A program made the translations under genes and the position numbers. A stretch of DNA of 64,000 nt from positions 17,332 through 81,331 of the forward strand of contig JAFGII010000112.1 of assembly GCA_016929695.1 (NCBI GenBank), written 5' to 3'. The DNA comes from Ignavibacteria bacterium (lineage in GTDB: Bacteria; Bacteroidota; Ignavibacteria; Tepidaquicellales; Tepidaquicellaceae). The number at the start of each line of letters is the position of its first letter. Positions within the stretch are counted from its first letter, which is position 1. Positions 26,107 through 34,117 of this stretch are shown here, one piece after another. The notes beneath the pieces are model-generated. The model ran no database searches, was not told the origin of the DNA, and saw only the letters and a list, made by a program, of their open reading frames with translations.

Positions 26107-28404
26107 TTATTTGATAAGCATCATTCTCTTGACATCTGTGAATCCGTTTACATCCAGTTTATAGAAGTAAACACCGCTTGCGAAAGTGCTTGCATCGAAA
26201 TCTACAATGTAGTTCCCTGCAGTCTTTACTTCATTGACTAAGTTTGCCACTTCTCTTCCGAGAACGTCATAGACTTTCAGAGAGACAAGTCCCTGTTTCG
26301 GAATTGCAAAGTTAATCTTTGTTGTCGGGTTGAACGGGTTCGGATAGTTCTGTGACAATGCATAGGTTTCGGGAATACCGTTGCCGATTTGCCCGACTCC
26401 AAGTTGCGGTCCCGGATTAATGACTATACGAATATTTGGTAATTGCGTATAGGTACTACCCGGGGCAGTTATTTGTGTACATCCGTCACCTGATGAAAGG
26501 TCTGAATGCTGGTGTGCGTTTCTGCCTGATGCCGCTGCACCGTTCACCGTCGAATTTGAAGTGTATGATGAATTGTTGAAGCAGACTTCAATCAACAGGT
26601 TTGAACCGCCTGTGTAATAGAACGGAGTCTGCAATGTTACTAACTGCCAGCCGGCGCCCGGTACGGCGTATGTACCATCGTAAGCCGTTGTCCAGCCGGA
26701 TGATGTAAATGATGAAATTGTTGTTACAGTAGTATTCTGCATCAATATTTTGAATCCGTTCATCACCTGAGATGCCGCTGATACAACATTAAATCCGATA
26801 TGTGTAATGTAACCGCCCGTCGGAATATTAATTTCACTTCCGAGATAGAGCATATCTGTTCTGCTGTCCATATAGAATGTGTAATATGGCCAGCCAATTG
26901 CCGTTGTACCTGTTCCGATTGTAATTGTTGCCTGATTGATAATCGTGAAGTTGTACTGTGCAGTTGAGTCCATATTATGCTGGTTAGATGCATCCCTTGC
27001 GACAACTCTGTAATAGATGACATCATTTACTGCAACCTGTGATGTATCTGAATTGAAGACGCCAGACCAGGCATTACCTGTTCCGTGAGCAAGGTTAAAT
27101 CTGTTGAATGCACCGCTTGCACCTTTTCTCCAGGTAACCCATACGGAGTCAATTCCGAACGGGTCTGTTGCTGTACAGTTTACAGTTGCGGGCCAGTTTA
27201 CTCTCGGAACATTTGCAAGCGGAGTGTGCGTAATTACAGGTTTGGTCGTATCCGAACTAACAGCAAGGAACATATTTAAATTTGCCGGAGCACCACCCGG
27301 ATGGACACCAACTTTGCCATTATTATCAATGGCTTTCAGATAATATCTGTATGTTGCTGCTAAGCCGTTACCCGGAATATTTCCTGAATAGTTGTTACCG
27401 GTTCCCTGAGTCAAGTTCAATGAATCAGTTACTGTAGGATTGTTTCTTGACCAGAATAACTTTGCTGAAGAAATTGTGCTTCCGCTTGGGGGAGCAATTA
27501 CGCAATTGACTACATACGGTCCGGTCAGATTCTGTGTATTCGGAAGCGGAGTATGTGTAATTTGCGGTCCGGCTGAGCCCGGAATTGCGAGTGCGTCAAC
27601 TTCGCAGTTGAATGCACCGATTACCGTTGACATACCGGTTGTTGTATTGATTCTTCTTAATTCACCGAGTGTTGTATAAGAAGCCCAGTAGCAGGAGTCA
27701 ACTGTTCTGTCCCAGTCCATACCCTGCGCATAGTTCGCGGCTGCACCTAATGAGCCTATCACTGTGCCTGCACCGGTAGTTTTGTTTATTGACCACAACA
27801 TATCATCCGATATATTGACAGCATAAACCTGGCCGCTGTTGCTAATAGCCATATCAATCACGATACCCGTAACTGAACCGCCTAATTGTGTGAATACGCG
27901 GGTTGTTAAATTCAATGTACCAAGGAAACTATTTGTTGCATAGTTTACTGCATACATTGTATTGCTTGTCGGGTCCCAGCTCATACCTGTAACTGACGAC
28001 ACACCGGTAACTGTTCCTTGTGCAGTAATTGTTCCGGTTGTTGTATCAATTTTTACAAGTATATTATTTCCGTAACGTACACCCCACCAGTTATGCTGGT
28101 CGTCAAAGCAACCTGCCGATACGAAGTTTGCACTTAACGGGTCGGTTGACAATGAGGTTAGTGCTGCAGGATTGTTTAAGAAAAATTTAAACGGTCCGAG
28201 TGCTACAGCCGTACCGTAGGCATTGTATCCGAATGCCCTGCCGTTCCATACATATGGATTCGCAGGTGTCTGCACGAATACACCTGAATTTTTTCCGTCG
28301 GATTGAGGAGCTAATCCGTGGGAAGTCTGGTCCTGTGCCACTACCGGAAATACAAGTGCGAACACAATCACCAGAGAAAACAAAGAAGTGAGTAGTTTTT
28401 TCAT
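26107..28404 (-). CDS. Secreted multi-domain surface protein with T9SS type A sorting domain
   Basis: A 765-residue exported protein. Residues 1-24 are a signal peptide ending VVAQ. About residues 60-270 form a propeller-like region of repeats that turn on INTTTG/KTTG (IDTTTGTITAQG, INKTTGAGTVIGS, INTTTGMSTVIGA). Two Ig-like units follow, opening ITHTPLPNTQ and ITHTPLANVP, then a Thr/Gly-rich beta domain (about 500-670). The C-terminal 80 residues are a T9SS-like sorting domain with YPNPFNPTTKI, KVYDVLGREVANL and SGVYFYKLD. It would be displayed or released at the cell surface. A GGAG sequence precedes the ATG. Ligand unknown. Confidence 0.85.
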   Translation of the reverse strand: MKKLLTSLFSLVIVFALVFPVVAQDQTSHGLAPQSDGKNSGVFVQTPANPYVWNGRAFGYNAYGTAVALGPFKFFLNNPAALTSLSTDPLSANFVSAGCFDDQHNWWGVRYGNNILVKIDTTTGTITAQGTVTGVSSVTGMSWDPTSNTMYAVNYATNSFLGTLNLTTRVFTQLGGSVTGIVIDMAISNSGQVYAVNISDDMLWSINKTTGAGTVIGSLGAAANYAQGMDWDRTVDSCYWASYTTLGELRRINTTTGMSTVIGAFNCEVDALAIPGSAGPQITHTPLPNTQNLTGPYVVNCVIAPPSGSTISSAKLFWSRNNPTVTDSLNLTQGTGNNYSGNIPGNGLAATYRYYLKAIDNNGKVGVHPGGAPANLNMFLAVSSDTTKPVITHTPLANVPRVNWPATVNCTATDPFGIDSVWVTWRKGASGAFNRFNLAHGTGNAWSGVFNSDTSQVAVNDVIYYRVVARDASNQHNMDSTAQYNFTIINQATITIGTGTTAIGWPYYTFYMDSRTDMLYLGSEINIPTGGYITHIGFNVVSAASQVMNGFKILMQNTTVTTISSFTSSGWTTAYDGTYAVPGAGWQLVTLQTPFYYTGGSNLLIEVCFNNSSYTSNSTVNGAAASGRNAHQHSDLSSGDGCTQITAPGSTYTQLPNIRIVINPGPQLGVGQIGNGIPETYALSQNYPNPFNPTTKINFAIPKQGLVSLKVYDVLGREVANLVNEVKTAGNYIVDFDASTFASGVYFYKLDVNGFTDVKRMMLIK

Positions 28405-28577
28405 TTTTTCTCCAAATTAATTTAGGAATTTAAATTTATAAATTTTCGAATTAAATAAATGTTTGATTTTAATCCCGTCCGGTTTAATATTTAAAATAAT
28501 ATTTTCCAATGTACTTATCATTGTTAATTTCATAAACTTTTATCAAATAATCAATACAATTTATTGGTTTATTAAAA

Positions 28578-30326
28578 TTAACCGTTAAATGCCTTTTCCA
28601 GAATGGAATTGTTTATTTTTACGCCGTATTTTACCTTCAAATTATCAAGAAATAACTTTTCTGCATCTTTAAACTTTGAATTTCTTAGAATATCCGTAAT
28701 CTGATTTTTAACTTCACTTAAACCTTTTTCCTGTTCAATACCGTTGTTTTTTGTAATAAAATCCTTCTTATTTTCATTGTAGAAGTTTTGAATTTCTTCG
28801 TCAGTTATTTTTATATCGGCTGTAATTACATATTTATCAACTGCTTCAGCAAGAAGGTAATTCTTGTATTCTTTAAGCAAACCGGTATAATTTTCATTTT
28901 TTTCAAATCCTTCCGATATTGCTTCTTTTGACTGAAGTATTGCATCGGCAGATGCTCTGATTAATCCTATCAGATTAAATAGATTCAGTTCCTTATTGGC
29001 TGCAGGTTTGTTCGTACTGACATAAACAATCAGGTCGTTTACGGTGATTTCCCCGCCGTCAAATTTTCCCGTAACAACTTTCCTGTCCTCATCAGAAAAA
29101 AGTTTATTCGGATTTATCACTATAAATGCCAGAGTCGTATCCTTGATTTTGCTAATCAAAAAATCAACACCGGATTGTTCAACTGTTAAATTATATTTGT
29201 TTCTGATTTCAGTAACAAATTCTTCGTAATTCTTCCTGAAATACACGCTCATAGGATATTGCAGTGAAAGAGTATTTTTGATTTCATCAAAGGGCTTAAT
29301 TTCAACTGCATCGGTCATTTTAATTATATGCCAGCCGTATTCCGTTCTTATGATGTCCGAAATCTGTCCGGGCTTCAGTGAAAAAATCGTACTGTCAAAA
29401 ACAGCAGCATATTGACGGCGTCTCACGTAACCAAGGTCACCGCCTCTGGATTTGTTTATGGTATCATTCGAAAATTGAGACGCAAGTTCTTCAAACTCAT
29501 CTCCGTCATTTAATTTTTCAAGGATTTCTTTAATTTTATTGTATGACGCCGTACTGTCCTTGATACCTGATTCATTAACAGCGTCAGTTATTAATATATG
29601 TGATACTCTGACGGAATCGTACCTTTCTTTTTTATCGGTTAGTTTTATTATATGAAGTCCCAGATTTGTTCTGACGGGCTCTTTGGTAAACTCGCCCTTG
29701 TTTAAGTTATAAGCCGCAAACTCAAAATCCGAAACGGTCATCCCAGGAGAAAAATAATAAAGGTCGCCGCCATTATCCCGTGTTTCTATATCGGTCGAAT
29801 ATATTCTTGCCAGTGAATCAAAACTTTCGTTTGCCGATAATCTGTTTATGATTTCATATGCGAGAGAATATGTTTTAACGGAATCTTCAATTCCTGAATT
29901 TTCTTCCATAGGTAATAATATATGGGATGCTCTTAAATCATATTTAATTTTATCATAATAATTTTTTAACCCGGGTTCAATTAATTTACTCTTTATATAC
30001 ACATCAGAAAGAATTTTCTTTTCACCTAACTTCAAATCATTTCTGAAACTTTCAGTTGTATCAAGTTTTTTTTCTAAACCGAGTCTCGCTTTCAGTTCCG
30101 TATTAATCATATCGTTCAGAAATGAAATTTTATCTTCAAGAGGTTTACTTTTTGCAATTTCGACATCATAACCGTATTTTTTCAGGTATTTTTCTTCAAA
30201 ATCGCTTAAAGTGATTTTATCTTCTCCAATTTCGGCAATAATTTTTTCCGATGAGCACCTGTAACCGATTATCACAACAGTTACCGCTATAAAAAAAACT
30301 GAAATCCTGCTGATAATTTTGAGCAT
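28578..30326 (-). CDS. Lipoprotein with two parvulin (PpiC) domains, SurA-like
   Basis: A 582-residue peptidyl-prolyl isomerase/chaperone. The N-terminal helix ends at a possible lipobox Cys24 (IGYRCSS), suggesting a membrane-anchored periplasmic protein. Two rotamase domains are plain: RASHILLP...GGDLYYFSPG...LGLHIIKLTD (about 130-235) and VSHILITD...GGDLGYVRRRQ...YGWHIIKMTD (about 245-345). The remainder is a SurA-like helical region. It would assist folding of exported proteins, including the barrels and surface cargo encoded here. Confidence 0.87.
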   Translation of the reverse strand: MLKIISRISVFFIAVTVVIIGYRCSSEKIIAEIGEDKITLSDFEEKYLKKYGYDVEIAKSKPLEDKISFLNDMINTELKARLGLEKKLDTTESFRNDLKLGEKKILSDVYIKSKLIEPGLKNYYDKIKYDLRASHILLPMEENSGIEDSVKTYSLAYEIINRLSANESFDSLARIYSTDIETRDNGGDLYYFSPGMTVSDFEFAAYNLNKGEFTKEPVRTNLGLHIIKLTDKKERYDSVRVSHILITDAVNESGIKDSTASYNKIKEILEKLNDGDEFEELASQFSNDTINKSRGGDLGYVRRRQYAAVFDSTIFSLKPGQISDIIRTEYGWHIIKMTDAVEIKPFDEIKNTLSLQYPMSVYFRKNYEEFVTEIRNKYNLTVEQSGVDFLISKIKDTTLAFIVINPNKLFSDEDRKVVTGKFDGGEITVNDLIVYVSTNKPAANKELNLFNLIGLIRASADAILQSKEAISEGFEKNENYTGLLKEYKNYLLAEAVDKYVITADIKITDEEIQNFYNENKKDFITKNNGIEQEKGLSEVKNQITDILRNSKFKDAEKLFLDNLKVKYGVKINNSILEKAFNG

Positions 30327-30692
30327 ATTTGTTATATTTTATTTTCTTATTAACCTTAAATTTACTGAATTTAATCATAAATTGAAATTACTATTAAGTT
30401 ACTCCGGAGCATCGGAAAAATCTCTGCGAAAAGGTATAAGAACAGACAGTAAAGCCATATAAGCCATAACCAAGTCAATTTTGAAACAAAGTGTATTTAT
30501 ATTTAAAAAAATCTGTGTAATTCCGTGTCAGTAAGTGTATTCCGTGTTTTGATGTATTTTGTTTGTTATACAAAAGCAAAAAGATTTAAAAATTGAGAAT
30601 TTTGTAGTTTGTTCCCGAAATAAAATTTTTAAACTTGTTGCTAAGGTCTTTGGATTGAAAATTATACCTAAAATTGATATTTTATTCAACTC
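30327..30692. other. 366-base spacer with an eroded CCGTGT simple repeat
   Basis: This space separates the parvulin gene and the tRNA. At 30511-30550 it carries ATCTGTGTAA, TTCCGTGTCAG and TGTATTCCGTGT, imperfect copies of a short simple repeat. The rest is AT-rich with no ORF or strong hairpin. Promoters for both flanking transcripts must lie here, but I cannot place them. Confidence 0.5.
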
Positions 30693-30766
30693 GCCGGAGT
30701 AGCTCAGGTGGTCAGAGCGTCGGAATCATAATCCGCAGGTCGTGGGTTCAAGTCCCTCCTCCGGTA
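30693..30766 (+). tRNA. tRNA with CAU anticodon (elongator Met, or Ile2)
   Basis: A 74-base cloverleaf. Acceptor GCCGGAG pairs with CTCCGGT (one G-U), D arm GCTC...GAGC, anticodon stem CGGA/TCCG around ATCATAA with anticodon CAT, and a TTCAAGT T-loop. No CCA is encoded. It lacks the three G-C pairs of initiator tRNA, so it is an elongator. CAU is shared by tRNA-Met and lysidine-modified tRNA-Ile, which I cannot separate here; Met is the default. Confidence 0.92.
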
Positions 30767-30789
30767 CAAGAATAAATACACGTGTAAAG

Positions 30790-30818
30790 CCCTGTTAGGT
30801 TAACAGGGTTTGTTTTTT
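30790..30818 (+). terminator. Intrinsic terminator after the tRNA
   Basis: CCCTGTTA (30790-30797) pairs perfectly with TAACAGGG (30801-30808) around a 3-base loop, followed by TTTGTTTTTT. It lies 24 bases after the tRNA and upstream of the T9SS-cargo gene, insulating one from the other. Confidence 0.88.
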
Positions 30819-30859
30819 AAGAAAAGAAAAGTTTATTACATAAACCTAAATAAACCGTA

Positions 30860-32371
30860 ATGAAAAAAATAATATTACTTATCAGTTTATTTATTATAAC
30901 AAATGTATTACTCCCCCAGAGTATAGATTTCATCACTCTGATGGAAAACTCCGAGCGGAATCCAAATATGGTTATCGAAGCGAGGAAACTTGCCGGATTG
31001 CAGAATCTGCCCGTTTTAATTTATGTAAAAGACAAAGCATTTATCGAGGCAAGAGGCATAGAAAACGAAAAAATTGTATATACTGTTATAAGAGACTTTT
31101 ATCATCCGTTTAATAATGGTTCAACAGGTTTCATAGAAAATATTTCCCTTGAATATGACCTTACCAGAGCAAGATTAATATACAACAACGGAAATATAGT
31201 TGATAATTCGGGTGAAGAAATTGTATATAATATATCTCCACGCACATCAATCATTTCGATGCTGCTGGTAATGGATTCCTACAACAACAAAGTAATAGGA
31301 CTCGACACCCAGACAGGGGATATCATTGACACTTCATTTATTCCGAGACAGGATACTATGCTTGCTACTCCGAAAGTTGCGATGCAGACACCCTTGGGAA
31401 AAATTTTTATTTCGGACCAGATTAAAGACGTTGTTTATGAATTTGATACGGCGGGAACATTCATACAGATTTTTGCTCCGCAGGGCGGACAGAATAACAG
31501 TATTCTTGATAATATAAGAGGAATCGGTTTCAGACCTAATAATAATTTACTTGTTACCGTTGGCAGCGGAGCAAACACAAATACGCTTCAGCAGTTCAGT
31601 TCGTCCGGAAGTCACATCGGTACATTTATTTCGAATCCGAGTTTAACAAGTCCGTTCGACGTAATATATGTTGATAATAAATATTACGTAACAAGTTCTA
31701 CAACCTCCGCTTCTGCAGTAAAAATCGGAATATTCGATTCTACCGGTGCCTATATAGGTCCTTTCACAACGAGGGACAGCACGAGATTCTGCCAGCAGAT
31801 AATAAAACTTGATGACGGAAATTTCGCGGTAGCCGCATTCAGTATCCCGGGCGTAGGAATACAGATTTTTTCACCGAACGGTACATTCATAAAAGTATTA
31901 ACAGGAGTATCAAACAACCGGGGAGTATATCAGCTCGGTAACGGAAATTTTGTTACCACGAATGCTACCGGATTATATGAAATAGACGATACAACCGGTG
32001 CGCTGGTAAGAACAATTATTTCGGGAGCAAGTGTATTTTCGGGACAATATATTACTAAATATGTTCCAGGACCCGTCACCGGTATAAGCGGGAATAATAC
32101 TGCGATTGATGATTTTAAATTAATGCAGAATTATCCGAATCCTTTTAATCCCGTTACAAAAATATATTTTGAGATTCCGAAACAAAGCAAAGTGAAGTTG
32201 ACTGTATTTGACGTTCTTGGAAGGGAAATAAAGACAATCGTCAACACAGATTTGACTGCGGGTTCTTACAATTACGAATTCGATGCGGGCAATATTTCAA
32301 GCGGTGTTTATTTTTATAAACTTCAGGCAGGAGATTACACTGCTGTCAGGAAGATGATGCTGCTGAGATAG
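30860..32371 (+). CDS. Secreted propeller protein with T9SS type A sorting domain
   Basis: A 503-residue exported protein. A signal peptide covers about residues 1-20. About residues 120-410 look like an NHL/six-bladed propeller, with blades such as VIGLDTQTGDIID, PLGKIFISDQIKDVVYEFD and VAAFSIPGVGIQIFSPNGTF. The C-terminal 80 residues are the sorting domain: YPNPFNPVTKIYFEIP, VFDVLGREIKTIV and SGVYFYKLQ. The role at the surface is unknown; propellers of this kind usually bind proteins or glycans. It stands alone behind the tRNA terminator. Confidence 0.84.
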   Translation: MKKIILLISLFIITNVLLPQSIDFITLMENSERNPNMVIEARKLAGLQNLPVLIYVKDKAFIEARGIENEKIVYTVIRDFYHPFNNGSTGFIENISLEYDLTRARLIYNNGNIVDNSGEEIVYNISPRTSIISMLLVMDSYNNKVIGLDTQTGDIIDTSFIPRQDTMLATPKVAMQTPLGKIFISDQIKDVVYEFDTAGTFIQIFAPQGGQNNSILDNIRGIGFRPNNNLLVTVGSGANTNTLQQFSSSGSHIGTFISNPSLTSPFDVIYVDNKYYVTSSTTSASAVKIGIFDSTGAYIGPFTTRDSTRFCQQIIKLDDGNFAVAAFSIPGVGIQIFSPNGTFIKVLTGVSNNRGVYQLGNGNFVTTNATGLYEIDDTTGALVRTIISGASVFSGQYITKYVPGPVTGISGNNTAIDDFKLMQNYPNPFNPVTKIYFEIPKQSKVKLTVFDVLGREIKTIVNTDLTAGSYNYEFDAGNISSGVYFYKLQAGDYTAVRKMMLLR

Positions 32372-32423
32372 TTACTAAGGTTACAACACAGAAGTCTTAA
32401 AACCGATATGCTGAACATGATAA

Positions 32424-32460
32424 ATTCTGTTTACTACGCAGGAGCGCAGTAAACAGAATT
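32424..32460. repeat. REP palindrome 1 of the RAYT island
   Basis: AATTCTGTTTACT (32424-32436) pairs exactly with AGTAAACAGAATT (32448-32460) around ACGCAGGAGCGC. The core and the flanking CAGAA match the other REP units up to 33299. Confidence 0.8.
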
Positions 32461-32477
32461 TAGAAAATAGTTATTGA

Positions 32478-32507
32478 GGTTACAATTCAGGAACCTTGTA
32501 AACAGAA
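32478..32507. repeat. REP palindrome 2, degenerate
   Basis: GGTTACAATTCAGGAACC then TTGTAAACAGAAT: the same arms and central CAGGA as unit 1, with substitutions in the inner stem. Confidence 0.65.
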
Positions 32508-32527
32508 TTTAGAAAACAGTTATTAAA

Positions 32528-32557
32528 GTTACAACGCAGGAGCATTGTAACCAGAAT
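32528..32557. repeat. REP palindrome 3
   Basis: GTTACAACGCAGGAGC followed by ATTGTAACCAGAAT, with the arms GTTACAA/TTGTAAC around CGCAGGAGCA. Same orientation as units 1 and 2. Confidence 0.75.
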
Positions 32558-32584
32558 AAATAAAAGAGTAATCAAAACAACTCG

Positions 32585-32606
32585 ATACTACGCTCCAGCG
32601 TAGTAT
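32585..32606. repeat. REP palindrome 4, inverted
   Basis: ATACTACGC (32585-32593) pairs with GCGTAGTAT (32598-32606) around TCCA. The loop is the complement of the AGGA loop type, so this unit is inverted relative to the others. It lies 16 bases before the RAYT start. Confidence 0.75.
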
Positions 32607-32622
32607 CTAAGAAAACTTAAAT

Positions 32623-33156
32623 GTGAGAAGTAAATATAAAATATATAATCACGAAGGTTCGTTCTTCCTCACTTCATCAATTGTTAACTGAATAAATATA
32701 TTCAATTCTGAAATATGTATAAGCATTTTAGCAGATGCTATTAAATATAATCAAGAAAAAAGAAATCTCGAAATTTTTGCTTATGTTTTTATGAAAAATC
32801 ATTTCCATTTGTTGTGCAGAGCAGAAAAACTCTCAAATGTCATGTCTTCAATTAAAAGTTACTCTGCTAAAAAAATAATTGAATATTTAAAATTCAATAA
32901 TCGTAACGATATTCTCAAAGTTTTCAGAGATAATAAATTATCTTTTAAACATGACAGGTCATACCAGATATGGCAGGAAGGTTTTCATCCGCAAGAAATT
33001 GCAGGAGATGAAATATATAATCAGAAGTTAAATTATATACACAATAATCCTGTTAATGCAGGTTACGTAGATAACGCTGTAGACTGGAAATACAGTTCTG
33101 CTAGATTTTATCATCTTGAGGAAGAAGGAGTCATCAAAATAAAAGTTTTTAATTGA
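32623..33156 (+). pseudogene. REP-associated tyrosine transposase (RAYT), interrupted by an in-frame TGA
   Basis: From GTG at 32623 the frame reads a typical RAYT start (KYKIYNHEGSFFLTSSIVN), hits TGA at 32689-32691, then continues INIFNSEICISILADAIKY and into an open frame from ATG 32791 to 33156. The TGA stands where relatives have Trp (VNWI), so a single G-to-A change explains it. Downstream, MKNHFHLL contains the HUH metal motif (HFH) and KLNYIHNNPVNAGY is the Y1 helix region. Restored length would be 177 residues. REP palindromes lie on both sides. It may be a recent pseudogene, or a sequencing error. Confidence 0.85.
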
Positions 33157-33161
33157 ATATC

Positions 33162-33194
33162 GGTTGCTACGCCAGAGTGTAGTAACCAGAAGAG
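33162..33194. repeat. REP palindrome 5
   Basis: GGTTGCTACGCCAGAGTG then TAGTAACCAGAAGAG. Arms GGTT.CTAC/GTAGTAACC with a degenerate centre and the shared CAGAAGAG tail. Confidence 0.75.
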
Positions 33195-33211
33195 GGAACA
33201 TCTTGTTATTA

Positions 33212-33244
33212 GGTTTATACGCAGGAGCGTAGTAACCAGAAGAG
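33212..33244. repeat. REP palindrome 6
   Basis: GGTTTATACGCAGGAGCG followed by TAGTAACCAGAAGAG. Same orientation and tail as unit 5, central AGGA loop intact. Confidence 0.8.
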
Positions 33245-33266
33245 GAAAAAAAAAATTTTGAATAGC

Positions 33267-33299
33267 GGTTACTACGCAGGAGCGTAGTAACCAGAAGAA
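33267..33299. repeat. REP palindrome 7, the most regular unit
   Basis: GGTTACTACGC pairs perfectly with GCGTAGTAACC around the loop AGGA, and CAGAAGAA follows. It is the best template for the family in this window. Confidence 0.88.
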
Positions 33300-33317
33300 A
33301 AATTTCTTTGACTAATC

Positions 33318-34076
33318 TTACCGTAGTAAAATCATGCTGCGTGTTTGTATGAATTCTCCTGCTTCGATGCGGTAATAATATATTCCGCTGGGAAAGCCGT
33401 TAGCATTCCATTCAACAGAATAATTTCCTGCAGGCAATGAAGCGTTAACTAAATCTGAGACTTCCCTGCCCTGAATATCATATATCCTGATGGTTACAAA
33501 TTCATTTTGAGGAACGGAAAATCCAATTTTAGTAACGGGATTGAAAGGATTCGGATAATTTTGTTTTAAACTGTAAGCGGTTACAATACCGTTTTCTTTT
33601 CTTATTCCGGTTGCTAATTTCACTGTAATGCGTTTACCCGGAATCCAGTTCCATCTCCCCAAATATCCTTTATCAACCGTAGCATATAAAGAATCAATAC
33701 CGGGTACCAAAGGTGCAGTGTAGTCAAATGTTAATGAAGTAACAGTCAAACCGGTTATTTGTACAAGTTCACTGCTTAAAACTTTCAGGTAAGCCGAACT
33801 GTTCCCCGGGGCGAGAATACCTGTTTTTGCCGCTATGTCAACACCGTAAGTTCCTGTGTTCGTTCCTGTATATGTTAACGTAAACTGAACCGTCTGCCCC
33901 GCAGTAACGGTGTCAGGTCCCGAAAATGAACCTGCCGTCGAAGTATTAAATGCGTGACAGGAACCGCAGCCTGCCGTCGATGTCTTTAATGTTCTAAGAG
34001 CAATTCCTTCCGGAAAAGGATATGCCTCTAAATTTAAAATAAAAAACAGAATGATAAAGATAATATATTTTTTCAT
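33318..34076 (-). CDS. Secreted CxxCH protein (choice-of-anchor V-like) with T9SS type A sorting domain
   Basis: A 252-residue exported protein. After the signal peptide (about 1-20) comes LRTLKTSTAGCGSCHAFN with a CxxCH heme-attachment motif (Cys37, Cys40, His41). Then a beta-rich domain (about 45-165) opens FSGPDTVTAGQTVQFTLTYTG, resembling the reeler/choice-of-anchor V type. The end is a sorting domain: YPNPFNPVTKIGF, RIYDIQGREVSDL and SGIYYYRIE. If heme is attached this is a surface monoheme cytochrome, but the motif could instead be a fold feature. The start is ATG 34076 (MKKY); ATG 34085 is also in frame. Confidence 0.82.
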   Translation of the reverse strand: MKKYIIFIILFFILNLEAYPFPEGIALRTLKTSTAGCGSCHAFNTSTAGSFSGPDTVTAGQTVQFTLTYTGTNTGTYGVDIAAKTGILAPGNSSAYLKVLSSELVQITGLTVTSLTFDYTAPLVPGIDSLYATVDKGYLGRWNWIPGKRITVKLATGIRKENGIVTAYSLKQNYPNPFNPVTKIGFSVPQNEFVTIRIYDIQGREVSDLVNASLPAGNYSVEWNANGFPSGIYYYRIEAGEFIQTRSMILLR

Positions 34077-34117
34077 ACCGGACATAAAATTTAATGCAAA
34101 ATATTAATCAAATAAAA

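Noticed and set aside
30693..30766. Initiator tRNA-fMet
   Set aside because: The anticodon stem lacks the three consecutive G-C pairs, and the 1:72 position pairs G-U.
32689..32691. TGA as a Trp codon (alternative code)
   Set aside because: Many genes here end in TGA (MFS, ddl, trpS, dapF) and use TGG for Trp, so the code is standard.
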